A stretch of 6,170 nucleotides of DNA from an uncultured Marvinbryantia sp. Lineage in GTDB: Bacteria; Bacillota; Clostridia; Lachnospirales; Lachnospiraceae. Positions 1 through 6,170 of this stretch are shown here, piece by piece. Position 1 is the stretch's first letter. Each line of letters starts with the position of its first letter. A program made the translations under genes and the position numbers. Below the pieces are notes generated by a model. It did no database searches, was not told where the DNA came from, and saw nothing but the letters and a program-made list of their open reading frames with translations. The stretch lies in assembly GCA_934373455.1 (NCBI GenBank), contig CAKRON010000127.1, positions 1-6,170 on the forward strand, in the 5' to 3' direction.

Positions 1-39
1 GGTGAAAGATGAATGATGTCAAACAAAAAACCAGCATTC

Positions 40-68
40 TTGACACCGATATTATTTTCACCTATAAT
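40..68 (+). promoter_or_regulatory. Sigma-A promoter for the YfhO-family / binding-protein operon
   Basis: A perfect -35 box TTGACA (40-45) and a perfect -10 box TATAAT (63-68) are separated by exactly 17 bp, the ideal housekeeping sigma-factor spacing. Transcription would begin near position 75, about 20 bases before the ATG at 97, leaving just enough leader for the ribosome binding site at 84-89. The match is complete in both boxes and in spacing, so chance is unlikely. It implies constitutive transcription unless an operator overlaps it; I see no clear operator. Its position decides against the ATG at 13 as the translation start of the downstream gene. Confidence 0.88.
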
Positions 69-83
69 TTCGGTATATCAAGC

Positions 84-89
84 GGGAGA
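84..89 (+). promoter_or_regulatory. Ribosome binding site that fixes the start at 97
   Basis: GGGAGA lies 7 bases before the ATG at 97, a good Shine-Dalgarno position. The competing ATG at 13 lies upstream of the promoter at 40-68, so a transcript from that promoter could not use it. This supports the shorter 898-residue protein. Confidence 0.75.
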
Positions 90-96
90 AAATAGA

Positions 97-2793
97 ATGT
101 TGAAAAAAAGAACAGAACTTACAACGACAAAAAAGAGGCAGATAGGTGAATATCTGTTATGGTATAGTTTATTATTTGCTCTGGTATCAGCCGGGGTGTT
201 TTGCTGGTTTCTTAAAAATCACAGAAGTTTTTGCTGGACGGTAGATGCAGTATCTCAGTACATTCCAAAAGTACATTATTTTATAACCAGCATGAAAGAG
301 ATGCTGAGGAATCTATTAGACGGTGAACTAGCTTTTCGGATGTATGATTTTCATATTGGGATGGGAGATTCGATACCATTACATACAGAACCAATCTATT
401 GGTTATATCTGTTATTTGATGAAAGTCATGTAGAGATTGCTTATGGAATATTGATTTTATTAAGATTTTATTTGGCAGGGTTGAGTTTCTCAGGATTTCT
501 GTGGTATTTTCAGTATTCCAGATGGCAGAGTCTGATCGGAAGTATGGTATATGTTTTTTCCGGATATGGATTATATGCAGGAATGCGTCACAGTCATTTT
601 ATCATACCGATGATTACATTGCCGCTTCTGCTTCTTGCAATGGAAGAAATATATCGGAAAAAAAGATGGTATCTCTGTACTATTTTTGTGGCTTTAAGTT
701 TATGGTGTGGATATTATTTTACTTATATGAATACGATCGTCATGGGCGTATATTTCCTGATCCGTTTTTTCCTTGGAGAAGAAAAGAAAGGAATCAAAGA
801 ATTTTGTCTGCGCATGCGCACGATTATCTGTTCTTATTTGTTGGGAATTGGAATTGCAAATATTACGTTTTTTAATACATTTGCCAATTATCTTACATCT
901 TCAAGAACAGGAGTATCAACAGAACGCAGTTTCCCATTATGGAGCTATGGACAGAACTGGATATCTGATTTTTATGAGAGCTTTCTGACTACTGGTATAA
1001 ATCCTAAAAACTGGCTGTTACTTGGTTTTATACCGATATCATATCTGTGTATAGTAGTATTGTTTTCACGAAAAGGAAACCGGGAAATGAAGGCAGCATT
1101 TCTCACCGGAACAGTATTTTGTATGGTTCCGGCATTTGGTCTGGTATTCAGTGGATTTGGTTCCCTGAATAACCGCTGGTGCTACGCCTATGCATTTGTC
1201 GTAGCAGTGATCACAGCGCGAATGGTAAAGGAACTGCCGCATCTGACCAGGAAAGAATGTATAATAGCAGGAGTGTCTGTAATCCCATATCTTTATTATG
1301 GAATAGGAAAAGCCGTGCTCCATCAGCCCTGGAATCGATCTGCTGCAATAGCAGGAGTCGCATTGGTGATATCTTATATCATCATCCTGATTTTAAATTG
1401 TTGGAAAAAAATATCACAAAGAACACCGTATGTTGTATTGACTATGCTGTGTGTGTTGCTGTTATGGCAAAGTGGGACATTTCGCTTCTGTGGACTTTTT
1501 GCAGATATGGCAGGAGAGTTTACAAAAAGTGGGAAGGTATTGGAAAAAGCAACCGATACACCTCTGAAAGTAATGGATGAAATAGAGGATCCGGAGTTTT
1601 ATCGTTCCTATTCAAGAAAAACCAGATCAGATGTACAGGGAGCCTCTATGATTCTTGGCTTTAACGGAGTGGTATATTATTCCAGTACACTTGGTAAGCC
1701 AATGATTGATTTTTACCGTGAGATGGGATTGACATCCTGGAGTCTGGTGCGAGTCAGAGGGTTTGATTCCAGAGGATACCTTGACAGCCTTGCATGTGTA
1801 AAGTATATGGTATTGCCAGAAGAGAAAACCTCTGTGCTGCCTTATGGATATGAACTGGTAAAAGAGGCGCAGGACGAGAATAATATTTATGAAAATAAAA
1901 ATGCGCTACCACTTGGATATTGTTACGATAATGTGATTTCAGCAGATGAGATGGATCAGGTGGAAGATACCGCTGCGAAGCAGGAAGTTATGCTTCAGGC
2001 TGCTGTGGTAGATACCGTGACAGAAGAGGAACAGGCTTATCAGACCGATATCAGTAAAGTAGAAATATCAGGAAAAGAAGTTCCGATCAGCAATATTACA
2101 TTTGATGGAAATATCAGCTTTGATGGAAAAGAAATAAAAGTAAAAGAGAAAGATGCTTCGATTACATTTGAATTTAACGGAGTGGAAGAAGCTGAGACAT
2201 ATTTAAATCTGGAATCCTTAAGCTGTGAAAGTGATGCAACGATCTGGTTCTATGTGAACAGCAATGATGAAGTAAATGAGATATCGTATTATTATCATGG
2301 AGATTATAATACGTATACGACAAAACAGAAGGATTATCTGTTTAATCTTGGCTACTCTGAAGATGCGAAAACATTTTGCACCATTCGTTTTGCAAAAAGC
2401 TGTACGTTATCCGTGGATGATATCTCTATCTACTGTCAGCCGATGGAAAATCTGGATCAATATGCAGCAGACAGAAAAGAAACCGTGCTGGAAAATGTAA
2501 AAGAGGAAATGAATAAGATATCAGGTACGATTGAGAATAAGAAAGATCAGCTTCTGGTATTGAGCATTCCATATCAGAATGGATGGAGTGCATATGTGGA
2601 TGGAAAGAAAGTATCTTTACAGAAAGTGAATTATATGTATATGGGACTGGATTTGAAAGCCGGTAATCATACGATAGAATTAAAATATGAGTTGCCGGGA
2701 ATTCGAATCAGTATCATGATAACGGTCATTTCGATTGGTATCTTTGTAGCTGCGCTTTATATAAGGAGGAGAGGACATGCAAAGAACAATTAA
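97..2793 (+). CDS. YfhO-family multi-pass membrane protein (putative GT-C-type envelope glycosylation protein)
   Basis: This 898-residue protein has the length and layout of the YfhO family. One membrane helix (residues 19-39) precedes a loop with D50, Q54 and P57, in the place where GT-C-fold enzymes carry a catalytic or metal-binding acidic residue. About a dozen membrane helices run to about residue 460, including the family-like stretches YVFSGYGLYAG (152-162), LPLLLLAMEE (175-184) and NNRWCYAYAF (358-367). A large extracytoplasmic, beta-rich region (about 461-866) ends in the typical GWSAYVDGKKV segment (829-839) and an AGNHTIELKY segment. A final helix (869-889) is followed by a basic cytoplasmic tail. 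Family knowledge: Bacillus subtilis YfhO takes part in GlcNAc decoration of lipoteichoic acid together with a CsbB-type glycosyltransferase. Substrate here is inferred only, and no CsbB-like partner is in the window. Start 97 is chosen over 13 because of the promoter at 40-68 and the ribosome binding site at 84-89. The 3' end overlaps the next gene by 17 bp. Confidence 0.88.
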   Translation: MLKKRTELTTTKKRQIGEYLLWYSLLFALVSAGVFCWFLKNHRSFCWTVDAVSQYIPKVHYFITSMKEMLRNLLDGELAFRMYDFHIGMGDSIPLHTEPIYWLYLLFDESHVEIAYGILILLRFYLAGLSFSGFLWYFQYSRWQSLIGSMVYVFSGYGLYAGMRHSHFIIPMITLPLLLLAMEEIYRKKRWYLCTIFVALSLWCGYYFTYMNTIVMGVYFLIRFFLGEEKKGIKEFCLRMRTIICSYLLGIGIANITFFNTFANYLTSSRTGVSTERSFPLWSYGQNWISDFYESFLTTGINPKNWLLLGFIPISYLCIVVLFSRKGNREMKAAFLTGTVFCMVPAFGLVFSGFGSLNNRWCYAYAFVVAVITARMVKELPHLTRKECIIAGVSVIPYLYYGIGKAVLHQPWNRSAAIAGVALVISYIIILILNCWKKISQRTPYVVLTMLCVLLLWQSGTFRFCGLFADMAGEFTKSGKVLEKATDTPLKVMDEIEDPEFYRSYSRKTRSDVQGASMILGFNGVVYYSSTLGKPMIDFYREMGLTSWSLVRVRGFDSRGYLDSLACVKYMVLPEEKTSVLPYGYELVKEAQDENNIYENKNALPLGYCYDNVISADEMDQVEDTAAKQEVMLQAAVVDTVTEEEQAYQTDISKVEISGKEVPISNITFDGNISFDGKEIKVKEKDASITFEFNGVEEAETYLNLESLSCESDATIWFYVNSNDEVNEISYYYHGDYNTYTTKQKDYLFNLGYSEDAKTFCTIRFAKSCTLSVDDISIYCQPMENLDQYAADRKETVLENVKEEMNKISGTIENKKDQLLVLSIPYQNGWSAYVDGKKVSLQKVNYMYMGLDLKAGNHTIELKYELPGIRISIMITVISIGIFVAALYIRRRGHAKNN

Positions 2794-3550
2794 GACAGGG
2801 GCTGCAGTAGTTGGCACGATGGCGTTGCTGGCTCCGACAGGCGTACAGGCTTCCTGTGAGAAAACGCTGAGTGTTGCGACAAATGCTGATTTTCCGCCCT
2901 ATGAGTATTGCGAGAATCAGGAGATTGTCGGTATTGACATAGAAATCGCAAGATTGATTGCAGATGAACTGGGAATGGAACTGGAAATTTGCAATATGTC
3001 TTTTGATTCAATTTTTGACGCAGTGGAATCAGGAAAGACACTGATTTCCATAGGAAGAGTGGTAACGCCGGAAGAAGAGTCGGACAAACTTGCTTTTTCC
3101 GATGGATATATGGATGTGGAGTATGCCATACTTGTTACAGATAAGAAGAAAGAGATTCAGGTGGAAGATTTGTCTGGAAAGGCGATCGGAACAGCAGACG
3201 CACTTCATGGTGAGGAGCTGGCAAAAGAACTTTGCGATGAGGAACCAATACTTTATGAAAAAGAAGAAGACGGGATAAAGGCATTGGAGCAGGGCGAAGT
3301 GGATGCACTGATAATGGATCAGAAGGCGGCAAGGTATTATTGCAGTAAGTCAGAGAATTTATATATTTTAGATCAGCGTTCAGATGACAAGAAATTTGTT
3401 ATTGCTACAGGAATTAAGCAGGAGGATCTTTTGAAAGATATCAATGATGCACTGACAACCATGAAGGAGACCGGTGAATTAGATAAAATTGTAGAAAAAT
3501 ATCTGGGCGAAGAAATGAAAGAGGAAAATCAGGAAGACGAAACAGAATAA
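2777..3550 (+). CDS. Secreted family 3 solute-binding-like protein, no transporter partner in window
   Basis: This 257-residue protein has a signal peptide: basic residues R3 and K6, a hydrophobic core (about 8-19), and a VQA site with likely cleavage after A25. The mature part is a family 3 periplasmic-binding-protein fold: LSVATNADFPPYEY (31-44), VGIDIEIARLIADELG (51-66), TPEEESDKLAFSDGY (97-111), and VDALIMDQ (175-182), whose D181 sits where amino-acid binders hold the ligand amino group. Two usual ligand contacts look altered. The Arg of the common TPER motif is Glu (E100/E101), and the Gly-Ser/Thr-Thr loop after the hinge reads GTADALHGEE (138-147). C27 follows QAS, not a proper lipobox, so membrane anchoring by lipid is doubtful although Gram-positive binding proteins usually need it. 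The tail is very acidic. An AGGAGG site (2764-2769) stands 7 bases before the ATG, and the gene overlaps the upstream membrane-protein gene by 17 bp. A terminator follows directly, so no permease or ATPase is co-transcribed downstream. Ligand unknown; it could be a transport, sensing or chaperone-like protein. Confidence 0.85.
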   Translation: MQRTIKTGAAVVGTMALLAPTGVQASCEKTLSVATNADFPPYEYCENQEIVGIDIEIARLIADELGMELEICNMSFDSIFDAVESGKTLISIGRVVTPEEESDKLAFSDGYMDVEYAILVTDKKKEIQVEDLSGKAIGTADALHGEELAKELCDEEPILYEKEEDGIKALEQGEVDALIMDQKAARYYCSKSENLYILDQRSDDKKFVIATGIKQEDLLKDINDALTTMKETGELDKIVEKYLGEEMKEENQEDETE

Positions 3551-3555
3551 ACAGG

Positions 3556-3593
3556 CAGAGCAAAACACGTACCGCGTGTTTTGTTCTGGTTTT
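3556..3593 (+). terminator. Rho-independent terminator of the first operon
   Basis: Arms at 3556-3569 and 3575-3588 pair over 14 bp (one G-T wobble) around a 5-base loop (TACCG). GTTTT follows at 3589-3593, and further T residues (3579-3582) lie in the 3' arm. It begins 5 bases after the stop codon of the binding-protein gene, the normal place for an operon end. The external T tract is short, so some readthrough toward folC is possible. Confidence 0.85.
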
Positions 3594-3619
3594 ATGGCGA
3601 ATTGTGCGAAAAATTTTGC

Positions 3620-3648
3620 TTGCAATCATACAATGAAGTATATATGAT
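3620..3648 (+). promoter_or_regulatory. Probable sigma-A promoter for the folC operon
   Basis: TTGCAA (3620-3625, 4 of 6 consensus) and TATGAT (3643-3648, 5 of 6) are 17 bp apart. Transcription would start near 3655, about 45 bases before folC. An overlapping alternative, TTGCTT (3616-3621) with TATATA (3639-3644), also has a 17-bp spacer. Position after a terminator and before a new gene supports a promoter here, but which pair is used cannot be told from sequence. Confidence 0.55.
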
Positions 3649-3661
3649 AGATAGGAAACAG

Positions 3662-3703
3662 ATGAAATTGAAAATGAACAGATTGGAAGATGACAGAATA
3701 TGA
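3662..3703 (+). CDS. Possible 13-codon upstream reading frame overlapping the folC start
   Basis: An ATG at 3662 opens a 13-codon frame (MKLKMNRLEDDRI) whose TGA stop (3701-3703) overlaps the folC ATG (3700-3702) as ATGA, a classic translational-coupling arrangement. A weak TAGGAA site (3653-3658 region) precedes it, but the predicted transcription start falls at or just inside that site. The peptide has no run of a single amino acid that would suggest attenuation. It may be chance in an AT-rich leader. Confidence 0.22.
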   Translation: MKLKMNRLEDDRI

Positions 3704-4998
3704 CATACAAAGAAGCGGAAGCTTATATCAATAGTGTACCGAAATTTACTTCAAAAAACAAACCGGAGAATACAATGGAACTGATTCGCAGAATTGGTCA
3801 TCCGGAGAAAAATATGAAGGTAATTCATGTGGCAGGAACCAATGGAAAAGGTTCTGTCTGTGCGTTTTTATCTTCTATATTGACAGAAGGCGGAAAAAGG
3901 ACAGGGTTGTTTACTTCACCTCATTTGGTAAAAATTAATGAAAGATTTCAGATCAATAATGAGCCGGTAAATGATGAAGTGTTTTTAAAAGCTTATGAGA
4001 AAATTATGAAAATTGTAAAAGAGATGCAGGAAGATGGTTTTTACCATCCTGCCTATTTTGAACTTCTTTTTGCAATCGGTATGGTGATTTTTGAAGAAGC
4101 GAAAGTAGAATACCTGATTCTGGAAACCGGACTGGGGGGAAAACTGGATGCTACCAATATTGTAGAAAAGCCAATTGTATCAATCATTACCTCAATCAGT
4201 CTGGATCATACAGAGATCCTGGGAGATACCATTGAACAGATTGCCGGAGAAAAAGCCGGTATTATAAAAAACGGTGTTCCGATCGTATATGACGGAAGAG
4301 AGAAAAAAGCAGAAAAAGTGATTTTGGAAACAGCCAGAAATCAAGGCGCAAAAGCAATTCCGCTGTATGAAGAAAATTTACATATTCAGACATCGACAGA
4401 TCACAGTGTCGAATATACATTTGAGGAACCATTTTATCAGGATTGTGTAATTACTGTGCCATACCTTGCGCCATATCAGGTGCGAAACAGTGCCCTGGCA
4501 CTTTTGGCAATGGAAGAAATTGATCCACAGCATGAGATATCCAGAGAAGTACGACTGGATGCAATTCACCATACAAAATGGCAGGGAAGAATGGAGACGG
4601 TTCTGCCTGGAGTCATTGTAGATGGTGCACACAATGAGGATGGGGTGCATGAATTTGTGCGGACATTACAGCGTGTCAGCAAAGAAAGAAGCATTGTCAT
4701 GTTATTTTCAGCTGTCGTAGAGAAGAATTACGAAAAGATGGTTCGTACAATTTGTGAGACAGGATGCTTACAGGAAGTGGTTGTTACAGAGATTCAGGGA
4801 AGCAGAATTGTTCCGGCAGAGGAACTGGCAGAAGTATTCAGAAAGTATACGAATGTACCTGTGACGGCAATCAGTAAGATTCAAGACGCTTTCGACTGTG
4901 CAATGGAAAAAAAGGGAGACGGATTGCTGTTTTGTGTTGGTTCCCTGTATCTGGTTGGAGAAGTGAAGAAAGTGATAGAGGAGAAAAAGCATGATTAA
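3700..4998 (+). CDS. folC: Folylpolyglutamate synthase / dihydrofolate synthase
   Basis: This 432-residue cytosolic ligase adds glutamate to folates using ATP, and in many bacteria also joins glutamate to dihydropteroate. The length is normal for FolC. Seen motifs: the ATP loop GTNGKGS (46-52), FTSPHL (71-76), ETGLGGKLDATN (142-153, with Lys where Arg is common), SLDHTEILG (167-175), GEKAGIIK (183-190) with K185 as the lysine that is carbamylated in this superfamily, YQVRNSALAL (259-268), WQGRME (294-299) and DGAHN (308-312) at the start of the C-terminal domain. All catalytic elements are present, so it should be active. Start 3700 gives the usual MTYKEAEAYI opening; GGAAGA (3685-3690) lies 9 bases upstream, a modest ribosome binding site. 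It overlaps the next small gene by 8 bp. Sequence alone does not settle whether it has both activities. Confidence 0.96.
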   Translation: MTYKEAEAYINSVPKFTSKNKPENTMELIRRIGHPEKNMKVIHVAGTNGKGSVCAFLSSILTEGGKRTGLFTSPHLVKINERFQINNEPVNDEVFLKAYEKIMKIVKEMQEDGFYHPAYFELLFAIGMVIFEEAKVEYLILETGLGGKLDATNIVEKPIVSIITSISLDHTEILGDTIEQIAGEKAGIIKNGVPIVYDGREKKAEKVILETARNQGAKAIPLYEENLHIQTSTDHSVEYTFEEPFYQDCVITVPYLAPYQVRNSALALLAMEEIDPQHEISREVRLDAIHHTKWQGRMETVLPGVIVDGAHNEDGVHEFVRTLQRVSKERSIVMLFSAVVEKNYEKMVRTICETGCLQEVVVTEIQGSRIVPAEELAEVFRKYTNVPVTAISKIQDAFDCAMEKKGDGLLFCVGSLYLVGEVKKVIEEKKHD

Positions 4999-5137
4999 CT
5001 ATGAAGAAGAACTGAAGAAATTTCATCCAAGTCTGGATGTAAATGAAGCAGAAGATGCAATTTATAAAAGAGACTTTACGGATGTGACAGATATTCTGAA
5101 GGAAATGATTCAGGAAGAGAAAAATAAGAGAAGATAG
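4991..5137 (+). CDS. 48-residue charged protein of unknown function between folC and the TPR gene
   Basis: I do not recognise this protein. It reads MINYEEELKKFHPSLDVNEA and continues to a basic KNKRR end; it has no cysteine, no signal peptide and no membrane helix, so it is likely cytosolic. The middle (about 17-45) looks helical, with acidic residues predominating until the basic tail. Evidence that it is real: a strong GAGGAG site (4978-4983) 7 bases before its ATG, an 8-bp overlap with the folC end (ATGATTAA), a clean stop at 5135-5137, and a further ribosome binding site for the next gene beginning exactly at its stop. The tight packing suggests translational coupling with folC and co-transcription with the downstream gene. 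It could be a small partner or regulator of either neighbour; this is inference. Confidence 0.82.
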   Translation: MINYEEELKKFHPSLDVNEAEDAIYKRDFTDVTDILKEMIQEEKNKRR

Positions 5138-5148
5138 GGGGATACGTA

Positions 5149-6170
5149 ATGAGATGTATTTATTGCGGGACACCTTTATCTGCAATTGATTATTGTACAG
5201 GCTGCGGAGCAGATGTTACTCTTCAGAAGAGAATTGTCAGGATATCAAACCTGCTCTATAATGAAGGATTAGAGAAAGCCAGCGTCAGAGACTTGTCAGG
5301 AGCTATTTCCTGTTTAAAGAGAAGTCTGAAGTTTAATAAAGAAAATATTGATGCAAGAAATCTTCTGGGATTGGTGTACTATGAGACAGGAGAAGTTGTT
5401 TCCGCTTTAAGTGAGTGGGTAATCAGTAAAAATACGTCGGAAGAGAATAATGCGGCAGATTTTTATATTGCAAAATTACAGTCGAATAAAAACAAACTGG
5501 AGACGATTAATCAGACTATAAAAAAATATAATCAGGCGTTGCTTTATTGTAAGCAGGATGATGAAGATATGGCTGTGATCCAGTTAAAGAAGGTGCTTGC
5601 CCAGAATCCGAATCTGATTAAAGCATATCATCTTCTGGCTCTGGTTTATATGAAACAGCAAGAGTATGAGAAGGCGAGAAAACTGCTGAAAAAGGCAGCA
5701 CAGATTGATACGACCAATACGACAACCCTTCGTTATCTTCATGAAATAGAAGAAGCTACAGGCGTAGGAACCAATCTGAATAAAAACAAAGGCAGCAAGA
5801 GATTTCGAAAAACGGTGGATGGAGAGGAAAAAGAACAGCATATGCTGGGACCTGTTTCCTATCGAAATGGAAATGATGTCATTATACAGCCGACAACTTT
5901 CCGTGACAGTTCAGCAATGGCCACCTTTCTGAATATCTTTATGGGATTTGTTCTGGGTGCAGCTTTGATCTGGTTTCTTGGCATTCCGGCAAATACCAGG
6001 AAGATCAATCAGGAAGCAAGTAAGTCTGTGACAGATGCGAATACAAAGCTGGCATCAGAGACGGCTAAAGTCACCAGTCTTGAAAAAGAAATTGAAGATT
6101 ATCAGGCGAAAGTGGACGAAGCAAATGAAACGATGCAGGCAGCGAAAGATAAAGCAGATGGATATGATAC
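5149..6170 (+). CDS. Zinc-ribbon, TPR-repeat, single-pass membrane protein with coiled coil (partial, 3' end outside window)
   Basis: At least 340 residues are present and the frame is still open at the window edge. Order of parts: an N-terminal zinc ribbon with C3-x2-C6 and C16-x2-C19; TPR-like helical pairs at about 26-95 (for example SGAISCLKRSLKFNKENIDA, 50-69) and about 125-190 (AVIQLKKVLAQNPNLIKAYH and EYEKARKLLKKAAQID); a basic, polar linker (205-255); one membrane helix (about 256-279); then a helix-rich, probably coiled-coil stretch (286-336) with many Ala, Lys and Glu. There is no N-terminal signal sequence, so the ribbon and TPRs should be cytosolic and the coiled coil outside. GGGGGA (5137-5142) lies 6 bases before the ATG, only 11 bases after the upstream stop, so it shares the folC transcript. 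TPRs bind protein partners, so a scaffold linking cytosol and envelope is plausible, but no function can be assigned. Confidence 0.88.
   Translation, partial: MRCIYCGTPLSAIDYCTGCGADVTLQKRIVRISNLLYNEGLEKASVRDLSGAISCLKRSLKFNKENIDARNLLGLVYYETGEVVSALSEWVISKNTSEENNAADFYIAKLQSNKNKLETINQTIKKYNQALLYCKQDDEDMAVIQLKKVLAQNPNLIKAYHLLALVYMKQQEYEKARKLLKKAAQIDTTNTTTLRYLHEIEEATGVGTNLNKNKGSKRFRKTVDGEEKEQHMLGPVSYRNGNDVIIQPTTFRDSSAMATFLNIFMGFVLGAALIWFLGIPANTRKINQEASKSVTDANTKLASETAKVTSLEKEIEDYQAKVDEANETMQAAKDKADGYD

Noticed and set aside
1..16. Possible 3' end of an upstream gene
   Set aside because: All three + frames meet a stop by position 16 (for example TGA at 10-12), so an upstream gene could end here, but too few codons are visible to support a feature.
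13..96. N-terminal extension of the YfhO-family protein starting at the ATG at 13
   Set aside because: The perfect promoter at 40-68 lies inside it, and the ATG at 97 has a proper ribosome binding site and family-typical N-terminus.
1066..1323. Open frame on the minus strand within the YfhO-family gene
   Set aside because: It lies fully opposite a well-supported gene, lacks a convincing ribosome binding site, and its protein is rich in Cys, His and Tyr without a domain pattern; the other minus-strand frames are the same kind of shadow.
1439..1480. TTGACT and similar -35-like words inside the YfhO-family gene
   Set aside because: No acceptable -10 box lies at 16-18 bases, and the region is clearly coding.
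2101..2128. Direct repeat TTTGATGGAA spaced by 18 bases
   Set aside because: It encodes FDGNIS-FDGKEI within a beta-rich part of the YfhO-family protein; short, in frame, and explained by coding sequence.
3556..3588. The hairpin as a bidirectional terminator
   Set aside because: On the minus strand no T tract follows the stem and no minus-strand gene points into it.
3878..3910. TTGACA-like word in folC near 3880
   Set aside because: No TATAAT-like sequence follows at the right distance; it encodes the conserved segment before FTSPHL.

Overview
The window looks like chromosomal DNA from a low-to-moderate GC Gram-positive anaerobe, most likely a clostridial relative such as Lachnospiraceae. 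The evidence is the strong AGGAGG/GAGGAG-type ribosome binding sites, the consensus sigma-A promoter, the AGA/GGA-rich codon use, and the gene types (a YfhO-family membrane protein, a secreted family 3 solute-binding protein, a FolC, and a zinc-ribbon/TPR membrane protein). The taxon is an inference from style, not from a marker gene. All genes are on the + strand. I see no mobile element, CRISPR array, tRNA or rRNA.

Left unit (about 40-3593). A perfect sigma-A promoter (TTGACA, 17-bp spacer, TATAAT) drives a large YfhO-family multi-pass membrane protein, probably a GT-C-type enzyme or flippase-associated protein that modifies an envelope polymer. Its best start is position 97, not the more upstream ATG at 13. 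Its end overlaps by 17 bp the start of a secreted periplasmic-binding-protein-like gene that has an AGGAGG site. A 14-bp hairpin with a T tract ends the unit just after this second gene. No ABC permease or ATPase gene accompanies the binding protein here.

Right unit (about 3620 to beyond 6170). A probable second promoter precedes folC (folylpolyglutamate/dihydrofolate synthase). folC overlaps by 8 bp an unrecognised 48-residue acidic/charged protein. Eleven bases later follows a protein with an N-terminal CxxC...CxxC zinc ribbon, TPR-like helices, one transmembrane helix and an extracytoplasmic coiled coil, which runs off the window. No terminator or convincing promoter lies between these three genes, so they probably form one transcript. 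A 13-codon upstream reading frame may overlap the folC start.

The best-supported functional assignments are folC and the YfhO family membership. The parts most worth a second look are the orphan binding protein with altered ligand-contact motifs, the 48-residue protein, and the zinc-ribbon/TPR/coiled-coil membrane protein. Nothing here proves a new system: these are ordinary housekeeping and envelope genes joined to poorly described ones.
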